A stretch of DNA of 64,000 bases from an uncultured Flaviramulus sp. (GCA_947495125.1 CANLXL010000001.1:310001-374000); one strand, 5' to 3'. Positions 27,906-37,020 are shown, counted from the first letter of the stretch. The notes: generated by a model from the sequence alone, not told the origin. Translations and numbers: made by a program.

Positions 27906-28184
27906 TTAAGCCGCATGAGTTTGTCTAAAGTCATCATAGATCTCTTTGCAACCGTAGCCTATAATATCGAATGGTCTGCTGCGTCTTTCGGCATTTATAT
28001 ATAGAGCCCTTAGAGCATTCATACCATGGACATCAATTTCAGTAACGTTTTCAATGTTAATGGTTAATTCACCATAGGCATTCAAAATAGTTCTAAGGTA
28101 ATTTTGAAAAACCAAAGCGGTATTTGCATTAATGGCGCCTTCGACTAAAAAGATTCCGTTTTGTTGTGTAATTGTTGGTTCCAT
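27906..28184 (-). CDS. STAS domain protein, first of a pair
   Basis: This 92-aa protein is a single STAS domain (GIFLVEGAINANTALVFQNYL, LTINIENVTEIDVHGMNALRAL, ERRSRPFDIIGYG). The usual D-S-x-G loop reads DVHG, so Val replaces the phosphorylated Ser, as in its neighbour. It leads the STAS-STAS-flippase operon and has a motif-bearing promoter at 28225-28294, divergent from the TPR/barrel gene. Its role in polysaccharide assembly is inferred from position only. Confidence 0.72.
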   Translation of the reverse strand: MEPTITQQNGIFLVEGAINANTALVFQNYLRTILNAYGELTINIENVTEIDVHGMNALRALYINAERRSRPFDIIGYGCKEIYDDFRQTHAA

Positions 28185-28224
28185 AATGTTAAGTTTTTAA
28201 TCGTTTATTGATTTGTTTCTGACT

Positions 28225-28294
28225 CAAATATCCTTTAAGAATCAATGGAAGTCAGGTATATTTCGTTCAGATGCCATTTGCTGTCGACGAATGA
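28225..28294 (-). promoter_or_regulatory. Promoter of the STAS-STAS-flippase operon with putative LytTR-type motif
   Basis: TCATTCGTCGACAG (28281-28294, minus strand) lies 48 nt upstream of GATATTTG (28225-28232), one base from TAnnTTTG. The start codon is 40 nt further. The site is also 26 nt upstream of the likely start of the plus-strand TPR/barrel gene and may affect it. Confidence 0.6.
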
Positions 28295-28320
28295 TTCATC
28301 TCGATTGTTTAACTTGCATT

Positions 28321-30399
28321 ATGATTAAAAATCAAAAAATGTCCTATAAACACCGTTTACTTTTTCTTGTATTATTAATAAGTGCTTTTTCATATTCTCA
28401 GGATATGCAAGAAGGGTTCACCTACCTGGAAACAGGGAAATACGATGATGCAGAGTCTTACTTTGAAACCATTTTAAAAGATTATCCTGAAAACCGGACG
28501 GCCAGGTTATGCTATGGTCGTGCCGTGGGGCTTAATGGCAATTCTGAAAAAGCAGCGAATATCTTTACGAATCTCTTAAAAACCTACCCTGAAGATTTTG
28601 AAATACAATTGAATTATGCCGAAGCCTTACTTTGGCATAAAGACTATAGCGCCGCTAAAACCTATTACGAAAATTTAGTCTTAAAACAACCTGAAAGTTT
28701 TCCTGCGCTCTTGGGCTATGCGAATACCTTATCTAATCTAAAGGTATTTGATAAGGCTTTAGAATATGTGAACAGAGCTCTGGAAGCATCTCCCGGAAAT
28801 CAAAATGCAATCGTGTCAAAGAAATATATTCAATTAGGTTACGCTTATCAATACCAGCAAAACCAGAATTATGAAGCTTCCGAAGGCTTACTAAAGGACA
28901 ACCTATCATTATTTGAAAACGATAAGGAAACGCTACTTAATTTGGCCAACTTGTATTTGATTTCCAATGATTTGGATAAGGCACAAAGAACTTATGAGAC
29001 TATTGGAGAAAACCCAATTAACACTGCATTATCGCTTAATGGATTAGCCCTAGTCCATCATTTAAAAGGAAAAGAAAAGAAGGCACTAGACATAAGTAAA
29101 CAAGCTTATAACGCTATTGAGCAATTGAAAGATCCGACAGTTATCAATCAAACCAAAGAGCGTTATATACAGGCTTTGATCTGGAATAAAAACTATAAGG
29201 AAGCCCAAATCTTAATCGACGATTTAATGACTAAAAACCCTAATGAGAATTGGATTCTCGCTTTACGGGCTACCCTACATATCTATAGGAGCGACTTTAA
29301 AAAGAGTCTTGCCGATTACAACCGTATTTTAGAAAACGACAGCACTTCGTTTGACGGGAATTTGGGCAAGGCGAATGCGCTTAAAGCACTTGGAGAATAT
29401 GAAGATGCTTATAAGTCTGCAAGCCACACTTTAAAATTCTACACGAACCAAAAAGATGCTGTAAATTTCATAAACGAATTAAACACCAGCTTTACACCTT
29501 CCTTCGAAACCAAGACATCTTACACCTTCGATAATGGCGATAACGAAGCATTTTCAATACAAACGCGTTTGGAGTTTCCAACATCCATCAAGTTTAAATG
29601 GCTCGCGGGTTATGGCTACAGAACGACTAAAAACACGGTTAGTAACAACAAAGCAAACTCCAATGATGCATGGTTAGGTTTGAACTATCAACTATTACCC
29701 AATCTAGCTTTTAAAGGCAGTGCCGGTATATCTTTCGCAAAAACAAATACGGATGACTATACGCAAATTTTAACGGATCTTACTTTTCATATCAAACCTG
29801 CAAAACTTCAGGTGTTGGATGTGGGTTATAAAAGGGAATTGCAAAATTTTAATGCAGATCTATTGGATCGTGAGATTGTTATGAATCATTTTTATGCCAA
29901 TTATAACCTAAGTACCAATTTCAATTTAGGCTGGTTTACACAATATTATTATACTTCTCAGAATGATGATAATACCAGAAATCTGTTGTTTACCTCATTG
30001 TATTATACGCTTTTAAGCAAACCATCGCTTAAAGTTGGATTTAACTATCAGTATATTACGTTCAAAAATCAGGTGCCGTCGATTTACTTTAGTCCGGAAA
30101 AATTTAATGCTACCGAAATTTTCATGAATTTGATCAAAGATGAAGTCATTACCAAATCAAATACCTGGTTTTACGAACTAACCGCTGCAACCGGATACCA
30201 GTTTATTGAAAATAATAAAAAGCAAAGCACCTATCGTTTTCAGGGTAAAGCAGGCTATAAATTCTCCGAACGCTGTTTGGCCAATATCTATGGCACTCAT
30301 AGTAATATCGCTTCAGCCACTGCCGCCGGATTTCGGTTTACAGAAATTGGACTGCGCTTTAAATGGTATTTGTTTAAGAAACCCGTTTTCAGGAAGTAA
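28321..30399 (+). CDS. TPR protein with C-terminal YaiO-type outer-membrane beta-barrel
   Basis: The start chosen is ATG 28321, because the signal peptide follows (HRLLFLVLLISAFSYSQ); the frame is open up to 28213 and ATG 28339 is also possible. The 692-aa product has TPR units over residues of about 25-390 (AESYFETILKDYPENRTARL, KALEYVNRALEASPGNQNAI). From about residue 405 an outer-membrane barrel with alternating strands follows (KTSYTFDNGDN, WLAGYGYRTTKN) and ends KWYLFKKPVFRK. This TPR-plus-barrel layout is that of PelB or AlgK/AlgE-type exporters, so it should pass the polymer across the outer membrane. Confidence 0.78.
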   Translation: MIKNQKMSYKHRLLFLVLLISAFSYSQDMQEGFTYLETGKYDDAESYFETILKDYPENRTARLCYGRAVGLNGNSEKAANIFTNLLKTYPEDFEIQLNYAEALLWHKDYSAAKTYYENLVLKQPESFPALLGYANTLSNLKVFDKALEYVNRALEASPGNQNAIVSKKYIQLGYAYQYQQNQNYEASEGLLKDNLSLFENDKETLLNLANLYLISNDLDKAQRTYETIGENPINTALSLNGLALVHHLKGKEKKALDISKQAYNAIEQLKDPTVINQTKERYIQALIWNKNYKEAQILIDDLMTKNPNENWILALRATLHIYRSDFKKSLADYNRILENDSTSFDGNLGKANALKALGEYEDAYKSASHTLKFYTNQKDAVNFINELNTSFTPSFETKTSYTFDNGDNEAFSIQTRLEFPTSIKFKWLAGYGYRTTKNTVSNNKANSNDAWLGLNYQLLPNLAFKGSAGISFAKTNTDDYTQILTDLTFHIKPAKLQVLDVGYKRELQNFNADLLDREIVMNHFYANYNLSTNFNLGWFTQYYYTSQNDDNTRNLLFTSLYYTLLSKPSLKVGFNYQYITFKNQVPSIYFSPEKFNATEIFMNLIKDEVITKSNTWFYELTAATGYQFIENNKKQSTYRFQGKAGYKFSERCLANIYGTHSNIASATAAGFRFTEIGLRFKWYLFKKPVFRK

Positions 30400-30758
30400 A
30401 TGATTGTTTTATCGATCATATAGGGTTACCCCGTACACATTTTATAAAATTCTAACTGTACGCCTGGAAAGCTTTCATGAGAGTTTTACGATTACAATAA
30501 GTGAAATTTGGACTTCGACAGACTCAGCAGAACTATGGCTTATCTCGACAAGCTTGATTTGACCGTAATTTTAGTCTTTTTAAGGAGTTCTCGATACAAT
30601 TTTTCGTTCCTCAAAATTACTCGAACTGACGTAAAATATTAGTTTTGGTCAAAAATGTCAACGGGCGAAATTATAATAGAGATAAGAAAAATTATTCCTT
30701 ACCCATAAAGTAACTCATCATGTATAGTTCATCTCTAAGACTAATAATAACACATAAA

Positions 30759-30790
30759 AAGAGGTAAAAGACTAAATGCTTTTACCTCTT
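30759..30790 (-). terminator. Strong hairpin with T-run on the minus strand
   Basis: AAGAGGTAAAAG and CTTTTACCTCTT form a perfect 12-bp stem with an 8-nt loop, followed on the minus strand by five T. It lies about 290 nt past the T9SS gene, so it may end a long 3' untranslated region or belong to a lost gene. Confidence 0.6.
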
Positions 30791-31035
30791 GGCATTAGGA
30801 AAAATTGCTATTAATTATCCTCATAAAATAAGGATATCTGAAAACAAGTTACATCCCCATCAAAGTATCCCTTAAATACAAAACACTATCATATCTAAGG
30901 TCGTGAGAGACGCTTGTTAAAACTGACTAATCCCATTGTTCATAATATTTTAACAAGACCCTTATCCGGGCATGCAACTAAAATGACGTTTTCAGATTCC
31001 TCTTATTTCTAATTGATTTCCTTTCTTTACGGTTA

Positions 31036-31068
31036 AAGTTGAAGGATTTTTATTCTAGGTTTCAACTT
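31036..31068 (-). terminator. Weak hairpin just after the T9SS-secreted protein gene
   Basis: AAGTTGAA and TTCAACTT pair across a 17-nt loop, 11 nt past the stop codon. The T-run is short, so it is only a possible terminator. Confidence 0.35.
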
Positions 31069-31078
31069 GACATAAATT

Positions 31079-33667
31079 TTATTCTACCATCAACTTTGTA
31101 GTCTTATAGCCTGTATACTTACTTTTTACTTTACAGAAATATAATCCGGTGCTTAATTGTCCTCTTTCTAAACGTATTTCGTTCTTCCCTTTTACGGCTT
31201 CAAAATCCATTTGTCTAACCAAGCTTCCCATTTGATTATAAACCAATAATTCAACAGATTCTGACTCCTGACTTGTAAACTGAATGCTCGTACGGGACTT
31301 CATTGGATTGGGAGTTGCCTGAGTATTAAAGGCTCCGTCAGCTTCAAACGTATCTATTGAAAGCACTTGACTTTTCGAAAAACGTACCTGCTCCAAAGTC
31401 ATGGCTTTTGTTTCAATATCTCCACCTTCAGCTAACATGGTAAACACTATGGAGGTTACATCATTCACTTCAAACATTTCACCATTATGCGATACAAACT
31501 CCGAAAATGGAATACTAAAATCTGTCAGATCATCAGTTAGTTCAATACTCGTTTTATATTGTGTCTCCCAATTTTCGATACTTGCTTTTACCAATCTTAC
31601 AATTAAGGTTCCCGTACCTTTAGCTTTTAGTTGTAGACTGTTGTAATTTGACAGATCTAACGGGCTGAACTTTGGTGTTAAGGCTCTGTAGGCAGCAATA
31701 TATTCACTTGTTTTAGCCACTAACTCGATGTTTCTTTCTACAGGGAATTCATCATCACCAAACACTTCTTCATTGGTTTTAACGTTAAAATTGCTAACAA
31801 CGGTACTAGGCGCGGCATTATCGTAGCCCCAGGGGCCATCAGACATAAATAGGTCGTCCGGTGTTTTTATACCATCTCCTATTCTGAAACCAATATCAAA
31901 AAGGCTTCCAGCATCTACTTCTATATTTGTAATGTAGCTGGTTCCAAGATCGAGGTCTGTAGACACATATTCAACATCATTGGTTTCCGTGGCTCTTAAC
32001 CCACCATCAAATTTTACGGTTTCGGTTTTATTAGTATTTACAATTTCCAAATCCAATCTCCCGTTAATGTATTTCCCTTTACGAACGAATACTGTTGGTG
32101 GCAAGGAGTTATTGTATTCCGTTACCGGTTTCTGTACGTCCAATAGTCTAACAACTTCCTCTCCGAGTTGTAACAGGTCATCCAATGAATTAGACCAAAT
32201 CTGGAAATTATAGAACGCCTTATTTTTTTCATATTTATCTAGATTCCAATGACTTTCTACAGTAAAATTATTTCCATCTTTGGATGTTTTTGCAGACATA
32301 CTTAGTACAAACTCCATAGAACCGTCAACATTTTTAATTAACGCTTTTATAAATTTTTCTTCCCTGATCTCTATGGTTGATACTGAAATTAATTCTGCCC
32401 CTAACAAACGATCACAGATGTATTTGGTATGTTCGTATACACCTTCTTCTGTTTTAAGGGCCAATATGGAACCAATCGTTTTTCCTTTTCTTAAATAGTC
32501 TACTGAATATACATCAGTAGCATTTGTAATACCCAACAGATCTTTAGGTGATGATTCGATCGCTTCATCTTCATTAACCACGTCCAGAGGAATTAAATCC
32601 TTCAATGTAAATCCATTTTGTTTACCCATAATCTTCTTTCCATACATCCCCGATTTCACATAACGCCTTGCTGTTTTACTATTAAATTTATAATTGCTTT
32701 TCGCGCGATTGAAATTTCGTTTATTGATTTGTTCTGATAATCTATTGTTACTTTCCAAACCACCTTCGTTGCCGCCCGATGTTGGTGCTTCAATGGTTGG
32801 ACATTCTGCCACGCCAGAACATGACGGATCATCACAATCGGTTAAACCATCACCATCATCATCAACACCATTAATACAATCCTCTTGAGGTACTGGCGCC
32901 GTTGGACATCTGGCTCCATCATTCTGTGAACTCGATGGCCCAAAGGCAAACAGGTTAGAATCTATGGTATTTGTACCATCTAAATCCTGAACATTTTGGA
33001 TCACATAAATGGTTCCTGTTTGATTGGCCGACACATAAAAACGTCCGGAAGCATCAAAATACACGGCGCCATAGGTATAGTTTAGCCCTGAAAGAATTGG
33101 CACTTCTCCCAAACTTTGAACGCTTCCGGTTTCAGCGTCGATACGATATAAAACATTTGTTTTCTTTTCAACCGTATACAATTTATTATCAACGGCATTG
33201 AACGCCCAATCGTGATTACCTATACTTTGTTGTAATGTTAATGTCGCTATATGTTCCCCATAATTTGTAGAATCCGGGTCTAAGTCTATAGTGTAATATG
33301 TGGTTCCTCCACCTTTTAAATAATAAATTCCAGCTTCACTGACATCACCAATGTAACGTCCACTTGTTGGTAACTCATCAACATAGAACATTAAAGTAGA
33401 AAAATCCTTTCCTATTCTAACGATTGTTTTTTGAGGGTAACTCAATGACCCCCAAATATAGCCATCGGCCGGATTATATGCTGCTGCATTAATGGTACCT
33501 TCAGTAATATCGGTGGCTACTGCGTAGGAGTTTCCAGATGCCAGGTCTATAGCATACACGTCATTATATTGAAATAAATAAGCGTTATAATCACAATTAA
33601 ATGGTTCATCCTGGGCATGAACACTTAACACGGTTACACCTAATAATAATAGTAGTAATTTCTTCAT
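31079..33667 (-). CDS. T9SS-secreted protein with N-terminal propeller-like domain
   Basis: The 862-aa precursor has a Sec signal (MKKLLLLLLGVTVLSVHA). Residues of about 20-255 form a DUF6923-like beta-propeller (NAYLFQYNDVYAIDLASGNSY, DNKLYTVEKKTNVLYRID). A calcium-type loop follows (INGVDDDGDGLTDCDDPSC). The middle is unassigned and contains a beta-sandwich-like region before QVRFSKSQVLS. The last ~75 residues are a type A sorting domain (TPNPMKSRTSIQF, LLVYNQMGSLVRQMDF, LSTGLYFCKVKSKYTGYKTTKLMVE in blocks), so it is exported by type IX secretion to the cell surface. It shares the motif-bearing promoter type of the polysaccharide genes, suggesting a matrix or adhesion role. Confidence 0.82.
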   Translation of the reverse strand: MKKLLLLLLGVTVLSVHAQDEPFNCDYNAYLFQYNDVYAIDLASGNSYAVATDITEGTINAAAYNPADGYIWGSLSYPQKTIVRIGKDFSTLMFYVDELPTSGRYIGDVSEAGIYYLKGGGTTYYTIDLDPDSTNYGEHIATLTLQQSIGNHDWAFNAVDNKLYTVEKKTNVLYRIDAETGSVQSLGEVPILSGLNYTYGAVYFDASGRFYVSANQTGTIYVIQNVQDLDGTNTIDSNLFAFGPSSSQNDGARCPTAPVPQEDCINGVDDDGDGLTDCDDPSCSGVAECPTIEAPTSGGNEGGLESNNRLSEQINKRNFNRAKSNYKFNSKTARRYVKSGMYGKKIMGKQNGFTLKDLIPLDVVNEDEAIESSPKDLLGITNATDVYSVDYLRKGKTIGSILALKTEEGVYEHTKYICDRLLGAELISVSTIEIREEKFIKALIKNVDGSMEFVLSMSAKTSKDGNNFTVESHWNLDKYEKNKAFYNFQIWSNSLDDLLQLGEEVVRLLDVQKPVTEYNNSLPPTVFVRKGKYINGRLDLEIVNTNKTETVKFDGGLRATETNDVEYVSTDLDLGTSYITNIEVDAGSLFDIGFRIGDGIKTPDDLFMSDGPWGYDNAAPSTVVSNFNVKTNEEVFGDDEFPVERNIELVAKTSEYIAAYRALTPKFSPLDLSNYNSLQLKAKGTGTLIVRLVKASIENWETQYKTSIELTDDLTDFSIPFSEFVSHNGEMFEVNDVTSIVFTMLAEGGDIETKAMTLEQVRFSKSQVLSIDTFEADGAFNTQATPNPMKSRTSIQFTSQESESVELLVYNQMGSLVRQMDFEAVKGKNEIRLERGQLSTGLYFCKVKSKYTGYKTTKLMVE

Positions 33668-33686
33668 GATATATAAATTTATATCA

Positions 33687-33755
33687 CAAAGCTATTCCGG
33701 AAGAACCGTTTTAATGCTAATTTTCGATGGTTGAAGATTAAGTGTAGACGAGTGG
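33687..33755 (-). promoter_or_regulatory. Promoter of the T9SS protein gene with putative LytTR-type motif
   Basis: CCACTCGTCTACAC (33742-33755, minus strand) lies 47 nt upstream of TAGCTTTG (33687-33694), a perfect TAnnTTTG. The start codon is 19 nt further. The promoter lies between the T9SS gene and the LytTR regulator gene. Confidence 0.65.
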
Positions 33756-33783
33756 AAAAACTAAGAAGTTAAACGATTTTTGA

Positions 33784-34494
33784 TTACAACAAATTTAAGC
33801 GTTTCATAAGCTCCGGTCGGTTAGATCGGCTTACCGGAATCACATCCTTTTTAATCAATACACTGTTATCTTCAATATCAATTATCTTTTGAACATTGAT
33901 AATATAAGATCGATGTATCTTTAAAAACAGGCTATCCGGTAGTTTTTCTTCAATCTTCTTTAAGGTGGAATGCACCGTGTAGTTTTGGGTTTCTGTTTTA
34001 ACATGTATATAATCGCCTTTAGCCTCAACCAAGTAAATACTGGGTATATCTATTTTTATAAGACGTCGGTCTATATTAACATATAAATCGTTCCCCGATA
34101 CTGTGCCCTCTGTCTCCGGATTGGGTGACTCTACCGTATTCGACCCCGTGTTTTCCGCTTTTTGTATCGCCTTTTTAAAACGCGGTAATTCAATAGGTTT
34201 TACCAAATAGTCCACAATACAATCGTATTCAAAAGCCTCGATGGCAAATTGAGAGTCGGATGTCGTTAATATTATTTTGGGCGGATTCTTCAGTGTTTGT
34301 ATAAAATCGAAGCCCGTAAAATCAGGCATATGAATATCTAAAAAGATCAGGTCAACATCATTCTGATTCAAATACTTAATGGCCTGAATCGCATTAGGAA
34401 ATTCTTCAACAACATTTAAACTGGCTACCTGGCTGCAAAGTTGCGCTATAATAGTCCTGGCCGTCGCCTCGTCATCAATAATAATACAGTTCAT
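33784..34494 (-). CDS. LytTR-family response regulator
   Basis: The protein has 236 aa. The receiver domain (residues about 1-120) has the acidic pair DDE, the phospho-acceptor Asp53 in LIFLDIHMPDF and Lys in YLVKPIE. The C-terminal LytTR DNA-binding domain starts near residue 135 (NDLYVNIDRRLIKIDIPSIYLVEAKGDYIHV in blocks) and ends VSRSNRPELMKRL. LytTR proteins bind paired direct repeats one or two helical turns apart. It is the last gene of the relay operon and the obvious candidate to bind the 14-bp motif of this locus, including the one before its own operon. Confidence 0.9.
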   Translation of the reverse strand: MNCIIIDDEATARTIIAQLCSQVASLNVVEEFPNAIQAIKYLNQNDVDLIFLDIHMPDFTGFDFIQTLKNPPKIILTTSDSQFAIEAFEYDCIVDYLVKPIELPRFKKAIQKAENTGSNTVESPNPETEGTVSGNDLYVNIDRRLIKIDIPSIYLVEAKGDYIHVKTETQNYTVHSTLKKIEEKLPDSLFLKIHRSYIINVQKIIDIEDNSVLIKKDVIPVSRSNRPELMKRLNLL

Positions 34495-34503
34495 AAAATG
34501 AAA

Positions 34504-34821
34504 TTATAAGGTCGCTAAATAATCCGTTATAAGCTGTAATGTACTTTTAAAATCAACTTCACCTTCCGAGAGGTTATCTTTTAAATTTTCTTCGTAATCT
34601 ACGGCTTGACTATAACACTTTTCAAGTCCTAAAATACTAATTTTATGTTTAAGTTTGTGTACATTTTCTGAAGCCTCTTTTAAATTTCCGGATTCTATAT
34701 TTTTAAAATATATACTTTTTTCTTCTGGAAATTCGGATTTCATAATGGTAATCAGCTTATTTTCAAAGGTTTTATCACCTCCTGATAGTTTATGAATATA
34801 AGACAGATTCGGTTTTTCCAT
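34504..34821 (-). CDS. Stand-alone Hpt phosphotransfer protein
   Basis: This 105-aa all-helical protein carries the Hpt motif as ENVHKLKHKISILGL, with His55 as the likely phosphorylated residue. It has no other domain. In a relay it would carry phosphate from a receiver to a second receiver. It lies between the histidine kinase (1 nt away) and the LytTR regulator (9 nt away), so it probably feeds that regulator. Confidence 0.85.
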   Translation of the reverse strand: MEKPNLSYIHKLSGGDKTFENKLITIMKSEFPEEKSIYFKNIESGNLKEASENVHKLKHKISILGLEKCYSQAVDYEENLKDNLSEGEVDFKSTLQLITDYLATL

Positions 34822-34822
34822 A

Positions 34823-36037
34823 CTATTTTTTTAATGTAAAATAAAAGGTCGTTCCTATATTAGGTTCAGATTCTATCCAGATTTCACCTTTAAATAAATC
34901 GACGATCTTTTTCACAATAGATAAACCTATACCCGTCGATTCTTTTGTTTTATTTAGGGAATGGAATATTTTAAAGATCTTGTCATGATACTTTTTATCA
35001 ATACCAATACCATTGTCTTTTATTGAAAACTGATAAAATGATTTCTCCTCTTGAACATCAATTTCTATAAGTCCTTTCTCCTTATCGTTAAATTTAATAG
35101 CGTTACTAATTAAGTTCTGAAACAACTGTTGCAACTTCACCTTATCACCATAAACCACGGGAAGTTCATTCAATATTTTAATAGAGATATGCTCCGGAAT
35201 GAATAGAATTTGCTTCACATCTTCCAAAAGCATATTTAGATTTGTTTTTTCCTTTTTCACAGATTCAGAACCTATACTTGAGTATAAAAGAATACCAGAG
35301 ATAAGCTGCTCCATTTTTTCTAAGGTGGTTTCAATAAGTTCAAAATTTTGTAAACTTGCAGCATCTAGTTTACCACTGTTATCTTCTTTAATCCAGCTTA
35401 CCAAGGCATTAATACTTCGCAATGGAGATTTTAAATCATGAGACACAATATGAGCATACTCCTGAAGTTCATCATTACTTTTCTCCAACTCTATTTTTTG
35501 TTCTTTAATCAATTCTGATGTTCGTCTTGTCTCTGTAATATCTCTTATGATACCTTGAGCCGCTATAGCCTGCTTGGATTTATCGTAAATAAGACTCGCG
35601 TTAATTTGCACCCATTTAACAGCTTTCGATTTTGTAATAATACGCGCCGTGTAATCTGTAAAAAAGCCTTTCTTTCGCAATTCTTTAAACGATTTGAACG
35701 CATAATTGGCATCAGGTTTGTAAATAAGATTGACCACATTAAATCTTTCGGTTTTTAGATCATATCCAAAAAGTTCAATTGCCGCATCATTCATTTTTAA
35801 GGCATTACCCTCCAAATCCATAATCAAATACGCATCGTTTATATTTTCAAAAACACCTTGAAGCTGTGATGTTTTCTCCTCTAGAAGCAGCTCTAATTTT
35901 TCGTTAGCTTCTTTTAACTCCTGAGTGGCATTAAAGAGCTGTAAGGATTTGTCCTCTAATATTTTTTCCGACTGCTTTCTGGCTGCCTTTTCACGATTCA
36001 GGGCACGTTGTAATATGTCAATTTGTATTTGACTCAT
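34823..36037 (-). CDS. Soluble PAS-containing histidine kinase linked to the NO sensor
   Basis: The protein has 404 aa and no membrane segment. Residues of about 5-60 are a charged coiled coil (LQRALNREKAARKQSEKILE), a start often seen in kinases next to H-NOX genes. A PAS domain follows (residues about 62-170, AYLIMDLEGNALKMNDAAIE). The dimerisation helix has the phospho-acceptor His200 (HIVSHDLKSPLR). The ATP domain shows NLISNAIKF, DNGIGI and GIGLSIVKKI. There is no fused receiver, which fits the stand-alone receiver and Hpt genes beside it. It overlaps the H-NOX gene end by one base. Confidence 0.88.
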   Translation of the reverse strand: MSQIQIDILQRALNREKAARKQSEKILEDKSLQLFNATQELKEANEKLELLLEEKTSQLQGVFENINDAYLIMDLEGNALKMNDAAIELFGYDLKTERFNVVNLIYKPDANYAFKSFKELRKKGFFTDYTARIITKSKAVKWVQINASLIYDKSKQAIAAQGIIRDITETRRTSELIKEQKIELEKSNDELQEYAHIVSHDLKSPLRSINALVSWIKEDNSGKLDAASLQNFELIETTLEKMEQLISGILLYSSIGSESVKKEKTNLNMLLEDVKQILFIPEHISIKILNELPVVYGDKVKLQQLFQNLISNAIKFNDKEKGLIEIDVQEEKSFYQFSIKDNGIGIDKKYHDKIFKIFHSLNKTKESTGIGLSIVKKIVDLFKGEIWIESEPNIGTTFYFTLKK

Positions 36038-36576
36038 TAATTCTTGTTAATGATAAACTTGACCTCTGTACCATCTTCCTTGATTTTTTCGATTACTATA
36101 GTGGCTGTGGCGCTAAAATGCTCAAAGGTTTTATTCATAAGTCCTAAGCCAAAATGATGCATGGCTCTGCTCGATTTATAGATCATCGTTAGTGAATTTT
36201 CGGTTTTTTCTAAAACGTTAAAGGTTGGCAATTCTGCATCCGGATAAATCTTTCTAACCTCGACATGAATATGGTTTTCTATAGATGCCAACATCTCAAT
36301 GGGATCCTTATAGGTAGCTATGAGGTCCGGGTAACTTATTTTTAATACGCTAAAAAAATGTTCGGCATAAACCAATAAAAGATCATCAATAGAAATGTTC
36401 GTATTTGCGCTTAGGTTTTTAAGAAGCTGTAGCATTTCAGAAAACTCGTAAGTTCCAACTGATGTATATATGCCTTCAGATTCCAATTCTGATTGTGCAA
36501 TAATCTTATCGACCATTTCTAAACCGAATTTATCTTCTACCAAGTCTAAAAATTCTGTAAAAACAATACCTTTCAC
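36037..36576 (-). CDS. Heme NO-binding (H-NOX) sensor protein
   Basis: The 179-aa protein has the full-length H-NOX domain (PF07700), starting MKGIVFTEFLDLVEDKFG. The proximal heme ligand is His104 in NHIHVEVRKIY, and the heme-propionate motif YxSxR is Tyr133, Ser135 and Arg137 in IYKSSR. Bacterial stand-alone H-NOX proteins bind NO and control an adjacent kinase, often affecting biofilm or surface life. Here it is the second gene of the relay operon, directly before the kinase. Confidence 0.92.
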   Translation of the reverse strand: MKGIVFTEFLDLVEDKFGLEMVDKIIAQSELESEGIYTSVGTYEFSEMLQLLKNLSANTNISIDDLLLVYAEHFFSVLKISYPDLIATYKDPIEMLASIENHIHVEVRKIYPDAELPTFNVLEKTENSLTMIYKSSRAMHHFGLGLMNKTFEHFSATATIVIEKIKEDGTEVKFIINKN

Positions 36577-36592
36577 GCTTTAAAATTTTAGT

Positions 36593-37000
36593 TTATATTA
36601 ATTCATTAATGCTCCAGTAAGCTAATAATTTTTCAATTTTAGAAACATAATCCTCATATTTTAAAGGTTTTAAAATATATCCTGCAATACCGATTTTATA
36701 ACACTCCAACAAATCTTTTTGATTATTCGATGTTGTTAAAATGATGGTTGGGATATACTTTAACGATGGATTCTCCTTTAAAATTGACAAAAACTCTATA
36801 CCACTAATTTTTGGCATGTTTAAATCTAGTAAAATTATGTCAGGAATTTCATCTTTTTTTTCTAAAATATCCAGAGCCTCTTCACCATTCTTCGCTTCAA
36901 TTATTTTATAATTTAATGGTAAGGACGAAACCACTCTATGAAGTTTCATTATTTCTATGGTATCGTCTTCTATAAGAAGTACTTTTAAATCATTTGCCAT
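36593..37000 (-). CDS. Single-domain response regulator (Rcp1-like receiver)
   Basis: The 135-aa protein is a receiver only: acidic pair EDD at 11-13, phospho-acceptor Asp59 in IILLDLNMP, TTS near residue 90 and Lys in ILKPLKYEDY. It has no output domain, as in Spo0F or Rcp1. It is the first gene of the relay operon and probably takes phosphate from the kinase and hands it to the Hpt protein, which completes a His-Asp-His-Asp chain with the LytTR regulator. Confidence 0.88.
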   Translation of the reverse strand: MANDLKVLLIEDDTIEIMKLHRVVSSLPLNYKIIEAKNGEEALDILEKKDEIPDIILLDLNMPKISGIEFLSILKENPSLKYIPTIILTTSNNQKDLLECYKIGIAGYILKPLKYEDYVSKIEKLLAYWSINELI

Positions 37001-37020
37001 TATTGCGTGTTTTAACGAAA

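Larger units (their letters stand above)
30400..31078. other. Intergenic stretch, no gene seen
   Basis: These 679 bases hold no convincing gene. There is a strong hairpin at 30759-30790, a 10-bp inverted repeat (30913-30922 and 30948-30957) and a weak hairpin at 31036-31068. Bases 30510-30640 contain phrases such as CTTCGACAGACTCAGCAG and GGAGTTCTCGATACA that look like a decayed intergenic repeat common in Flavobacteriaceae. Confidence 0.5.

Noticed and set aside
28213-28320. Longer N-terminus of the TPR/barrel protein
   Set aside because: It would place a basic, Cys-rich stretch before the signal peptide and run over the promoter motif; the start at 28321 or 28339 fits better.
30510-30640. 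Insertion sequence remnant
   Set aside because: Only short phrases of a common intergenic repeat are visible; no transposase frame or terminal inverted repeats.
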